The translations under genes and the position numbers were made by a program. A stretch of 23,420 nt of DNA from Oscillibacter sp. CAG:241 (GTDB lineage Bacteria > Bacillota > Clostridia > Oscillospirales > Oscillospiraceae). Under the pieces are notes generated by a model. The model had not been told where the DNA came from, ran no database searches, and saw only the letters and a program-made list of their open reading frames with translations. The DNA lies in the NCBI GenBank assembly GCA_000435975.1, contig FR884139.1:1-23420 (forward strand). Reading direction: 5' to 3'. This document shows positions 6,482 to 13,225 of the stretch, in pieces. Numbering within the stretch: the stretch's first letter is position 1; each line of letters begins with the position of its first letter.

Positions 6482-7510
6482 ATGAATCGGTGCAAACGAT
6501 GGCTCGCATTACTACTGGGTGCCGTACTGCTGCTGGGCACGATGTCCGGCTGCAGCGGCACAACGGCCTCTGACAGTGAGGACGGCGCATATCGGAAAAT
6601 CAATTTGTCCATGGCGGTCAACGGAACAGACACGCAAATCGACTCGCTGGTAGCCCACCACTTCGCAGACCTGGTGGCGGAGCGTTCAGGCGGAAGCATC
6701 ACCATTGATGTGTTTCCCAACGACACGCTGGCCGGCGGCAACAGCACCAAGGGCGTGGAGTATATCGCCGTAGGCGCAGCGGATCTGGGAGCTTATGCCA
6801 CCTGCGTCCTGGCCAACATAGAGCCCAAGATGTCCGTGGCGACGCTGCCCTGGTCCTTTACCTCCTATCAGGAGGCACGGCAGGTCATCGACACCACCGG
6901 CGGTGCTTACTACGCAGAGCTGCTGGATGCAAAGGGCATCACGTATCTGGGTTCCTTCCACAACGGCTTCCGCCAGCTCACCAACAGCAAGCATCCGGTC
7001 ACCACACCGGAGGATCTGAAGGATCTGAAGATCCGTGTCCCCGGCTCGGCGGTATATATGGGCGTATTCAAGGCGCTGGGCGCCAGTCCCACGGCCATGA
7101 GCTGGAGCGAGGTGTTCACCGCCATCCAGCAAAAGACCATTGACGGACAGGAAAACGGCTGCTCCGTGACCAAATCCGCCAAGATGGATGAAATTCAGAA
7201 GTACATGACCATCTGGAATTACAGCTACGAAAATGATCTCTTTGTGGCCAACAAAAAGGTTTGGGAAAGCCTGGACGAAAATACACAGGCGCTTCTCCAG
7301 CAGTGCGCCTCCGATGCCTGCGAATGGGGCCGCGATCGGCTGGAGGCCGAGGAGGACGAGCTGATCCAGGGCTTCCAGGACGCCGGTATGCAGGTGGATA
7401 TCCTGACGGAGGAGCAGCTTCAGGCCTTTAAGGACGCGGTAAGTGACGTAACGGCTGAGCTGAAGGCCCAATATGGCGAAGCCGCCTGTGCCGCTTTCGG
7501 CATTGAATGA
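6482..7510 (+). CDS. dctP: TRAP transporter solute-binding lipoprotein (DctP family)
   Basis: 342 residues from the ATG at 6482, behind GGAGGT. Residues 1-24 form a lipoprotein signal with basic start, hydrophobic stretch and lipobox MSGC (Cys24), so the protein is tethered outside the membrane. The body is a DctP-type binding protein: LKIRVPGSAVYMG holds the conserved arginine (R185) that salt-bridges a ligand carboxylate in this family, and AMSWSEVFTAIQQKTIDGQENG is the next family landmark (given here in part: SWSEVFTAIQQKTIDGQE). It delivers an organic acid to the DctQ-DctM permease encoded next. The exact ligand cannot be read; family members bind C4-dicarboxylates, sugar acids, sialic acid, 2-oxo and hydroxy acids. 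Being first in the operon behind a regulated promoter, it should be induced with the whole carrier. Confidence 0.92.
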   Translation: MNRCKRWLALLLGAVLLLGTMSGCSGTTASDSEDGAYRKINLSMAVNGTDTQIDSLVAHHFADLVAERSGGSITIDVFPNDTLAGGNSTKGVEYIAVGAADLGAYATCVLANIEPKMSVATLPWSFTSYQEARQVIDTTGGAYYAELLDAKGITYLGSFHNGFRQLTNSKHPVTTPEDLKDLKIRVPGSAVYMGVFKALGASPTAMSWSEVFTAIQQKTIDGQENGCSVTKSAKMDEIQKYMTIWNYSYENDLFVANKKVWESLDENTQALLQQCASDACEWGRDRLEAEEDELIQGFQDAGMQVDILTEEQLQAFKDAVSDVTAELKAQYGEAACAAFGIE

Positions 7511-7521
7511 GGAGGATCCAT

Positions 7522-7995
7522 ATGTTTGAGAAAATCGAAAAATTCGTTTCCTGCGCGTGCGTTTCCATTATGGCGGTGCTGGTCTTTTCAAACGTCATCG
7601 CCCGCTTCCTGTTCAAGCATTCTCTGGCGGTTTCGGATGAAATGTCCACCTACCTATTTGTCCTGATGAGCTTTATGGGTACCGCCATCGCGGCCCGGCG
7701 CAGAGCGCATCTGGGGCTTTCCATCATCACCGACCATGTCAGTCCCCATACGCGGCTGATCATCCAGCTGGTCATGTACGGCATCTCCGTGCTGTTCTGT
7801 CTGCTGATCGTGTTTTTCGGTATACAGATGGTCATCAGCCAGTATCGGCTGGGTCAGGAAACTGCCAATATGCAGTGGCCCGAGTGGATCTATGGGTCCT
7901 TCGTCCCCATCGGCGCAGCCTTTGCGGCAATTGCTTTTTTCCAGACCATGCTGGTCATGTGCAAGGAATATAAAGAACAGGAGGGCAAGAAATAA
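7522..7995 (+). CDS. dctQ: TRAP transporter small permease (DctQ family)
   Basis: 157 residues from the ATG at 7522, with GAGGAGG (7510-7516) overlapping the dctP stop. An in-frame ATG at 7507 would place the ribosome site inside the gene and is rejected. Four hydrophobic helices are apparent, near residues 10-32, 42-62, 83-107 and 124-147. The segment SDEMSTYLFVLMSFMGTAIA with RRRAHLG is the DctQ signature (conserved E and the A-x-R-x-x-x-H stretch). It partners the large permease in the cytoplasmic membrane and is needed for Na+-driven uptake in studied TRAP systems. The stop overlaps the dctM start (TAATG). Confidence 0.9.
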   Translation: MFEKIEKFVSCACVSIMAVLVFSNVIARFLFKHSLAVSDEMSTYLFVLMSFMGTAIAARRRAHLGLSIITDHVSPHTRLIIQLVMYGISVLFCLLIVFFGIQMVISQYRLGQETANMQWPEWIYGSFVPIGAAFAAIAFFQTMLVMCKEYKEQEGKK

Positions 7996-9281
7996 TGGTC
8001 GGAATCGTATTATTGGGCGTCTTTGTGGTGCTGCTGGTGTTCGGCGCACCCATCGCCGTGTGTCTGGGTATGTCCAGCGTAGGCGCTATTCTGACGCAGG
8101 GTGCGGGTAAGCCTCTGGACGCCATTATGAGCGTGCTGCCCCGTCTGTGCTCCTCTGCCAGCAGCAAATTTGTTTTGCTGGCGATCCCCTTCTTCATCCT
8201 CTCCGGCAATGTGATGGAAAAGGCCGGCATTTCCGGCCGCCTTATCAATCTGGCGGAGAAGTGCCTGGGCCACATCCGCGGCGGCATGGCCATGGTCTGC
8301 GTGGTGGTTTCCTGCTTCTTCGCAGCGATCTCCGGCTCCGGCCCCGCCACGGTGGCGGCCTTGGGTCTGATCATGATCCCCGCCCTGGTAAAGGCCGGAT
8401 ATCCCGCCGCCTTCTCCTGCGCTCTGATGGCGGCAGGCGGCGCCATCGGCGTGGTGATCCCGCCGTCCATCACCTTTGTTGTGTATGGTTCTATTGCGGA
8501 CGCCTCCATCACCGACCTCTTCAAGGCCGGCGTGATCCCCGGTCTGCTGATGGGCGCAGGCTTGATCGTTGCTGCGCTGGTCGTCGGCCGGAAGATGGAT
8601 CTGAAGGTGCTTCCCAAGGCCACCGGCAAGGAGCGCTGGAAAGCGTTCAAGGATGCATTCTGGGGTCTTTTGATGCCCGTCATCATCCTCGGCGGTATCT
8701 ATGGCAGCATCTTCACCCCCACCGAGGCGGCCGCCGTCTCCGTGTTCTACGGGCTGATCGTGGGTATCTTCGTCTATCGGGAGATCAGCCTGAAGAAGAT
8801 CAAGGACATCCTCATTGACTCCTGCAGCACCACGGCCACCGTCATGTTCATCACCATGGGCGCCACGCTGTTCGGCTATGTGCTCACCCGCGCCCGGCTG
8901 GATCTGGCCATTGAGGGCTTTATGATGAATGTCACCGGCGGCAGCTCGATCATCTTCTTCATCATCGTGAACATCGTCCTGCTGATCGCCGGATGCTTCC
9001 TGGACTCCACCTCCGCGCTGTACATTTTCACGCCGCTGTTCGCGCCGGTGGCGCTGCAGCTGGGCATTGACCCCATTCATCTGGGCACGGTGATGATCGT
9101 GAACCTGGCCGTGGGCCTGTTCACGCCGCCGGTGGGCGTCAACCTGTATGTGGCCTGCGGCATCGGCAAGATCAAGATCGAGGAGATCACCAAGGGCATC
9201 GTCCCCTGCCTTGTGGCAGAGCTGGTCGTTCTGCTCCTCGTCACCTATATCCCCGCTCTCTCCACCATGCTTGTTGGTTGA
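7995..9281 (+). CDS. dctM: TRAP transporter large permease (DctM family)
   Basis: 428 residues, the usual length for DctM, with about twelve hydrophobic segments across the protein. Family features include FGAPIAVCLGMSS near the start, LLAIPFFILSGNVM, the glycine-rich ISGSGPATVAALG loop, and a C-terminal half with LFTPPVGVNLYVACGIGKI, a conserved DctM/DedA-like ion-transporter signature. It is the substrate-translocating, Na+-coupled subunit. It starts at the ATG overlapping the dctQ stop by one base, so the two are translationally coupled. A 17-bp hairpin follows the gene. The cluster dctP-dctQ-dctM is complete, with separate Q and M genes. Confidence 0.93.
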   Translation: MVGIVLLGVFVVLLVFGAPIAVCLGMSSVGAILTQGAGKPLDAIMSVLPRLCSSASSKFVLLAIPFFILSGNVMEKAGISGRLINLAEKCLGHIRGGMAMVCVVVSCFFAAISGSGPATVAALGLIMIPALVKAGYPAAFSCALMAAGGAIGVVIPPSITFVVYGSIADASITDLFKAGVIPGLLMGAGLIVAALVVGRKMDLKVLPKATGKERWKAFKDAFWGLLMPVIILGGIYGSIFTPTEAAAVSVFYGLIVGIFVYREISLKKIKDILIDSCSTTATVMFITMGATLFGYVLTRARLDLAIEGFMMNVTGGSSIIFFIIVNIVLLIAGCFLDSTSALYIFTPLFAPVALQLGIDPIHLGTVMIVNLAVGLFTPPVGVNLYVACGIGKIKIEEITKGIVPCLVAELVVLLLVTYIPALSTMLVG

Positions 9282-9286
9282 CCCTG

Positions 9287-9330
9287 CGGGAAAGCTCCGG
9301 GTACCTCTCCTCCCGGAGCTTTCCTGCAAA
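9287..9330 (+). terminator. Long hairpin after dctM, no U-run
   Basis: A 17-bp stem (9287-9303 with 9314-9330, one G-U wobble) and a 10-nt loop directly follow the dctM stop. The bases after it are AAAAAAG rather than T, so it is a weak intrinsic terminator; it could instead protect the 3' end of the TRAP message. Confidence 0.55.
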
Positions 9331-9417
9331 AAAGCCCCGGAACGGACAGCTGCTCCCGCATTTTGTACAAAAAGCCGCCCTCTGATTTGTAGAAAACCAA
9401 AAAAGTCAAAAACCCTA

Positions 9418-9445
9418 TTGACTTTGTCCGACAAAGGAGTATACT
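9418..9445 (+). promoter_or_regulatory. Promoter of the transketolase operon
   Basis: TTGACT (9418-9423) and TATACT (9440-9445) with a 16-bp spacer. The -10 sequence is identical to that of the TRAP promoter. The spacer is filled by a palindrome (9422-9436) and a second box lies at 9456-9476, so the promoter looks tightly regulated. Confidence 0.78.
9422..9436. promoter_or_regulatory. Palindromic operator inside the transketolase promoter
   Basis: CTTTGTC-C-GACAAAG is a perfect 7-1-7 palindrome sitting between -35 and -10. It contains the TTTGTCNGACA core of the boxes at 6434 and 9456. Its centre (9429) is 33 bp from that of the second core (9462), about three helical turns, so one protein could occupy both from the same face. 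Confidence 0.62.
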
Positions 9446-9455
9446 GTACTCATAG

Positions 9456-9476
9456 TTTGTCAGACATATTACAATA
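9456..9476 (+). promoter_or_regulatory. Second operator-like box at the transketolase promoter
   Basis: The box starts TTTGTCAGACA and matches the TRAP box at 6434-6454 at 18 of 21 positions. It starts 11 bp after the -10, nearly the same placement as at the TRAP promoter (10 bp). Confidence 0.6.
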
Positions 9477-9509
9477 CCCCTTCGAAAATGTTATTATGAG
9501 GTGATTTTT

Positions 9510-10346
9510 ATGAAAGACATTTCCATTCAGGAGCTGAAAAACACCGCCGTACAAATGCGCATGAAGGTCATTGACATGATCTACAAGGCCCAGTCCGGCC
9601 ATCCGGGCGGCTCTCTTTCCGCCGCAGATTTTGTTACCGCCTGCTATTTCAAGTACATGAACCTCGACCCCAAGAACCCCCGCTGGCCGGATCGCGACCG
9701 CATGGTGCTCTCCAAGGGTCATGTCTGCCCCATCCAGTATGCCTGCCTGGCAAGCGTCGGCTTCTTCCCCGAGTCCGAGCTGGACACGCTGCGCAAGGAG
9801 GGCTCCATGCTGCAAGGACACCCCTCCATGAACAAATGCCCCGGCATTGATATTTCCACCGGCTCTCTGGGACAGGGTCTGGCCTGCGCCGCCGGTATGG
9901 CGCTGGCAGGGAAGCTGGATCACAAGGACTACAAGGTCTTCTGCGTGGTGGGCGACGGTGAATCGCAGGAGGGCGAGATCTGGGAGGCTGCCAATACCGC
10001 CCACAAGTACAAGCTGGATAACCTGATCGTTTTTGTAGACAACAACAATCTCCAGCTGGACGGCACCTGCGACGAGGTGATGCCCAACGGCGATCTGGGT
10101 GAGAAGTTCCGCGCCTTCGGCTGGGAAACGCTGGAGATCGACGGCCACAGCATGGAGGAGATCGTAGCTACGCTGGATAAGTGCTACGCCTCCCGGAACG
10201 GCAAGCCCAAGTGCATCTATGCACACACCGTCAAGGGCAAGGGCGTCTCCTTTATGGAAAACCAGTGCGGCTGGCACGGCGTCGCCCCCAATGATGAGCA
10301 GTATAAGCAGGCCATGGCTGAGCTGAAGGCCCAGCTGGTTCACTAA
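9510..10346 (+). CDS. tktA: Transketolase, N-terminal (TPP-binding) subunit
   Basis: 278 residues from the ATG at 9510, which has TGAGGTG (9497-9503) upstream; an in-frame GTG at 9501 is part of that ribosome site. It is the first half of a transketolase: SGHPGGSLS (catalytic-site histidine loop), SKGHVCPIQYA, and the thiamine-diphosphate motif GDGESQEGEIWEAANTAH ending in VDNNN. In split transketolases this subunit pairs with the C-terminal subunit, encoded 17 bp downstream. The enzyme moves a two-carbon ketol unit from a ketose (or hydroxypyruvate) to an aldose. The separate regulated promoter and the TRAP carrier next door suggest a dedicated catabolic role rather than the housekeeping pentose pathway. 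DXP synthase is excluded because the gene is split in transketolase fashion. Confidence 0.92.
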   Translation: MKDISIQELKNTAVQMRMKVIDMIYKAQSGHPGGSLSAADFVTACYFKYMNLDPKNPRWPDRDRMVLSKGHVCPIQYACLASVGFFPESELDTLRKEGSMLQGHPSMNKCPGIDISTGSLGQGLACAAGMALAGKLDHKDYKVFCVVGDGESQEGEIWEAANTAHKYKLDNLIVFVDNNNLQLDGTCDEVMPNGDLGEKFRAFGWETLEIDGHSMEEIVATLDKCYASRNGKPKCIYAHTVKGKGVSFMENQCGWHGVAPNDEQYKQAMAELKAQLVH

Positions 10347-10363
10347 GCAAGGAGGGACATGAA

Positions 10364-11305
10364 ATGAGCGAAAAGAAGAATATCGCCACCCGCGACGGCT
10401 TCGGCCACGAGATCGTAGCACTGGGCAAGGAAAATCCCGACCTGCTGGTCGTGGATATCGACATCGGCAAGAGCTGCAAGACCGGTGATTTCCGCAAGGA
10501 GCTGCCCGGGCAGTATATCAATGTGGGCATTGCCGAGCAAAACGGCGCCGGTCTGGCCGCGGGCCTTGCCACCTGCGGGAAGGTCCCCTTCGTGGTGACC
10601 TACGCGGTGTTCGGCTCTCTGCGTATGTGCGAGATGATCCGTCAGGAGGTCTGCTATCCCAACCTGAATGTGAAGTTTGCCTGCTCCCACGGCGGCGTGA
10701 CCCCTGCCAACGACGGCGCCTCTCACCAGTCCATTGAGGACATGGGCGTGCTGCGCACCATCCCCAACATGACGGTCATCATGCCCGCTGATTATAACGC
10801 CGCGCGCAAGCTGGTGCGGCAGGCCGCTGAGACTTACGGTCCCATGTATCTGCGCTTCACCCGTGACGCAGTGCCTCAGATCTATGACGAGGATGTGGAG
10901 TTCACCATTGGTAAGGCTCACACCATTCAGGACGGCAAGGATGTTGCCATCATCGCCAACGGCGATACCGTCCGTCTGGCCATCGAGGCCGCCAGGGAGC
11001 TGGCAGGCAAGGGCATCAGCGCCCGCGTTCTGGATATGCACACCATCAAGCCCCTGGATGTGGAGGCCGTCACCGCCGCCGTCAACGACATTGGCAAAAT
11101 CATCACCGTGGAGGATCACAACATTCTCAACGGTCTCGGCTCCGCCGTGTGCGAGGTGGCTGCCGAAATGGGCAAGGGCATCGTCAAGCGCGTGGGCATT
11201 CAGGATCAGTTCGGTCAGTCCGCTCCCTATGAGCGTCTGCTGGCCATCAACGGCGTGACGGTGGAGCATATTGTGGAGCTGGCCCAGGAGCTGGCCCGGA
11301 AATAA
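10364..11305 (+). CDS. tktB: Transketolase, C-terminal subunit
   Basis: 313 residues from the ATG at 10364, behind AAGGAGGG (10349-10356). It holds the pyrimidine-binding domain: INVGIAEQNGAGLAAGLA with the catalytic glutamate that activates the TPP aminopyrimidine, then SHGGVTPANDGASHQSIED, a conserved active-site loop, followed by the C-terminal transketolase domain (ARVLDMHTIKPLD and VEDHNILNGLGSAV). Together with the upstream subunit it forms one complete transketolase in the cytoplasm. Split transketolases are common in Firmicutes and archaea. The acceptor and donor sugars cannot be assigned from sequence alone. Confidence 0.92.
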   Translation: MSEKKNIATRDGFGHEIVALGKENPDLLVVDIDIGKSCKTGDFRKELPGQYINVGIAEQNGAGLAAGLATCGKVPFVVTYAVFGSLRMCEMIRQEVCYPNLNVKFACSHGGVTPANDGASHQSIEDMGVLRTIPNMTVIMPADYNAARKLVRQAAETYGPMYLRFTRDAVPQIYDEDVEFTIGKAHTIQDGKDVAIIANGDTVRLAIEAARELAGKGISARVLDMHTIKPLDVEAVTAAVNDIGKIITVEDHNILNGLGSAVCEVAAEMGKGIVKRVGIQDQFGQSAPYERLLAINGVTVEHIVELAQELARK

Positions 11306-11330
11306 ATCAGACATACAGGAGGATATTTCC

Positions 11331-12269
11331 ATGAAAATCGGATTTGTCGGCTGCGGCGCCATCGGCAGCTGCTATGCAAGCTATCTTTCTAAGGTACACG
11401 AGGTCTGTGTGCTGGACACCTATGCCCCGGTCATCGAGGCTATCCGGAAAAACGGCATTCTGCTGGATGAATGCGTTCCCGGCGTCGGGAATGGCGAAAC
11501 CGTATCCTATCGTCCCGCCATGGCTACCACCGATCCCAAGGAGATCGGTGTGGTGGATCTGCTGATCGTTTTCGTACACTATCAGTACCTGGAGGCGGCT
11601 GTCCGCAATGCGCTGCCTATGATCGACAGGCACACCATGATCCTGTGCCTGCAAAACGGTCTGGGCAACTATGACGAGATCGCCAAGGTGGTCCCCGAGG
11701 AGCAGATCATCATCGGCAACACCGCCTTCGGCTCCACCCCCATCGAGCCGGGTCATGTCCGGCACACCGGCACCGGCGTTACCAACATGGGTTCCCTGAA
11801 GGCTCCCATGGAAAATGTGGAGCGCATGGCGGAGGGCTTGCGTGCCGCCGGCCTGGAGGTACAGGTTCACGAGAATGTGATGAACGCCATTTGGCACAAG
11901 CTGCTGGCCAATGTAGCCATCAACGGCATGAGCGCCCTGCTGGAAACGAAAAACGGCTTTGTAGACGCCAATCCCTACGCCCACGAGGCGGCCCGTATGC
12001 TGGTGGAGGAGGCCATCGTGGTGGCCAACGCCTGCGGCTGCACGCTGGAGCATGACGCGGAGCTGGAGCACGCTTTCGAGGTTGCCAGAATGACTGACGA
12101 GACCATTAGCTCCATGGTGCAGGATGTGACCCACCACAAGGAAACGGAGATCCGCATCATCACCGGCGCTGTGTGCCGTCTGGGACGGGAGCATCACGTC
12201 CCCACCCCCTGCAACGATCTGCTTTTGCAGTTGGTTTTGGCCAAGCAGTCCATCTATCTGGGCCGCTGA
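11331..12269 (+). CDS. Ketopantoate reductase (PanE/ApbA) family dehydrogenase
   Basis: 312 residues from the ATG at 11331, with AGGAGG (11317-11322) just upstream. The N-terminus KIGFVGCGAIGSCYA is the Rossmann dinucleotide motif (G-x-G-x-x-G). LCLQNGLGN is the conserved QNG segment, and AIWHKLLANVAINGMSALL carries the catalytic-lysine motif (K in W-x-K-L) of 2-dehydropantoate 2-reductases; the C-terminal domain is all-helical. A housekeeping role in pantothenate synthesis is possible, but there is no panB/panC nearby, and the gene sits between a transketolase and a terminator in an inducible-looking operon. I infer it oxidises or reduces a 2-oxo/2-hydroxy acid belonging to this pathway. The symbol panE is not assigned for that reason. 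Confidence 0.82.
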   Translation: MKIGFVGCGAIGSCYASYLSKVHEVCVLDTYAPVIEAIRKNGILLDECVPGVGNGETVSYRPAMATTDPKEIGVVDLLIVFVHYQYLEAAVRNALPMIDRHTMILCLQNGLGNYDEIAKVVPEEQIIIGNTAFGSTPIEPGHVRHTGTGVTNMGSLKAPMENVERMAEGLRAAGLEVQVHENVMNAIWHKLLANVAINGMSALLETKNGFVDANPYAHEAARMLVEEAIVVANACGCTLEHDAELEHAFEVARMTDETISSMVQDVTHHKETEIRIITGAVCRLGREHHVPTPCNDLLLQLVLAKQSIYLGR

Positions 12270-12294
12270 GCAAAGTCGGCGCGGCGCTTTTGGA

Positions 12295-12333
12295 GGCGTC
12301 AGGCGGCAAATATCTTGCCGTCTGGCGCCTTTT
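12295..12333 (+). terminator. Intrinsic terminator after the dehydrogenase gene
   Basis: A 15-bp stem (12295-12309 with 12315-12329, two G-U wobbles) with a 5-nt loop is followed by TTTT. It ends the transketolase operon before the regulator's own promoter. Confidence 0.85.
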
Positions 12334-12358
12334 CCATGTACCGTATGGAAGTTCCTTC

Positions 12359-12387
12359 TTGACGCAGAGCGCCTTTTGTACTATGTT
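12359..12387 (+). promoter_or_regulatory. Promoter of the GntR regulator gene
   Basis: TTGACG (12359-12364), 17-bp spacer, TATGTT (12382-12387). The -10 lies inside the palindrome at 12379-12397, which suggests autoregulation. Confidence 0.55.
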
Positions 12388-12397
12388 ATACATAGTA
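12379..12397. promoter_or_regulatory. Palindromic operator before the GntR regulator
   Basis: TACTATGT and ACATAGTA form exact 8-bp arms around TAT. The core TGT-N3-ACA (12384-12392) has the same geometry as the cores at 6434, 9422 and 9456, but the flanks differ. It is probably the regulator's own site. Confidence 0.55.
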
Positions 12398-12423
12398 GCG
12401 TATAAGGAGAGGAGCAAACTGCC

Positions 12424-13140
12424 ATGAGTGAAACCCCGGCTTATGTGAAGAATTTAAAGAAGGAGTCTGTTGTGCAGAGCGTCATCAACTGTCTGACGGA
12501 CGCTATGCGCAGCAAGGAGCTCAAGCCCGGCGACCGCATCCCGCCTGAGCCGGAGCTGGCCGCCTCTATGGGCGTTGCACGCAGCTCCGTGCGGGAGGCC
12601 ATCAAGATCCTGTCGTATCTGGGTGTGCTGGAGAGTAAGCGAGCGGAGGGTACCTTTGTCTGCAGCGGCTTTCAGGAGAGCATGATCGATCCCATGATCT
12701 ATGGCATCATCCTCAATCAGGATTCCTCCGAAAACCTGATGGAGCTGCGGGAAATGGTGGAGTCCGGCATTATGCGGCTGGCCAGCGCAAAATACAGCGA
12801 GGAGGCGGGCCGCGCACTGGCCGCCATACTGGATCAGATGACCGGCATCGTGCAGAGCGGTGAAAATGTGGTAGACCGCTTCTTCGAGGTGGATAACACC
12901 TTCCACAACCTGATCTCGCAGATGGGGAAGAACCCCCTGGCCGACAAGATCAGCCGCGTCGTCCGCACCCTGACCCATGCCATGCGCTATGAAACGGTAG
13001 CCACTATGCTCAACACCGGGCGCGGCGAGGAGCTGATTGCCGCCCACCGCTGCCTGCTGGAAACGCTGCAAAACCGCCGGCTGGAGAACGTGGAGGAGCT
13101 TGTCCGGACCACCTACTTCGAGGATGCCCTCCACATCTGA
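12424..13140 (+). CDS. GntR-family transcriptional regulator, FCD (FadR) subfamily
   Basis: 238 residues. Residues 15-80 are a winged helix with the GntR signature: LKPGDRIPPEPELAASMGV, then ARSSVREAIKILSYLGVLES. Residues about 100-230 are the helical FCD ligand domain. Of its usual metal-binding set D-x3-H...H...H, D157, H161 and H208 are visible; the expected fourth position (near 230) appears to be threonine. FCD regulators typically sense small acids or sugar acids and act as repressors that let go on ligand binding. The gene lies between the transketolase operon and phosphoketolase and has a palindrome overlapping its promoter. It is the best candidate to bind the shared TTTGTCNGACA boxes. 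The start follows AAGGAGAGGAG. Confidence 0.88.
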   Translation: MSETPAYVKNLKKESVVQSVINCLTDAMRSKELKPGDRIPPEPELAASMGVARSSVREAIKILSYLGVLESKRAEGTFVCSGFQESMIDPMIYGIILNQDSSENLMELREMVESGIMRLASAKYSEEAGRALAAILDQMTGIVQSGENVVDRFFEVDNTFHNLISQMGKNPLADKISRVVRTLTHAMRYETVATMLNTGRGEELIAAHRCLLETLQNRRLENVEELVRTTYFEDALHI

Positions 13141-13225
13141 CGGCGCAGCCGTGCGCCTCTTTGTGACCGTATGTTTTCTTTCATCCGCAACGATCTCATA
13201 TTTTGTTTTGTAAGGAGGAATTCCC

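Noticed and set aside
8010..9434. Long minus-strand frame antisense to dctM
   Set aside because: Low-complexity composition rich in D, H, G and Q with no recognisable domain; the sense strand encodes a complete TRAP permease.
9510..11305. Assignment of the split transketolase to the sulfoquinovose sulfo-transketolase pathway
   Set aside because: No sulfosugar isomerase, kinase or sulfonate-specific genes are nearby; the split form alone does not show this.
11331..12269. Housekeeping panE in pantothenate synthesis
   Set aside because: No panB, panC or panD is nearby and the gene belongs to a regulated catabolic-looking operon; the family call is kept but the symbol is not.
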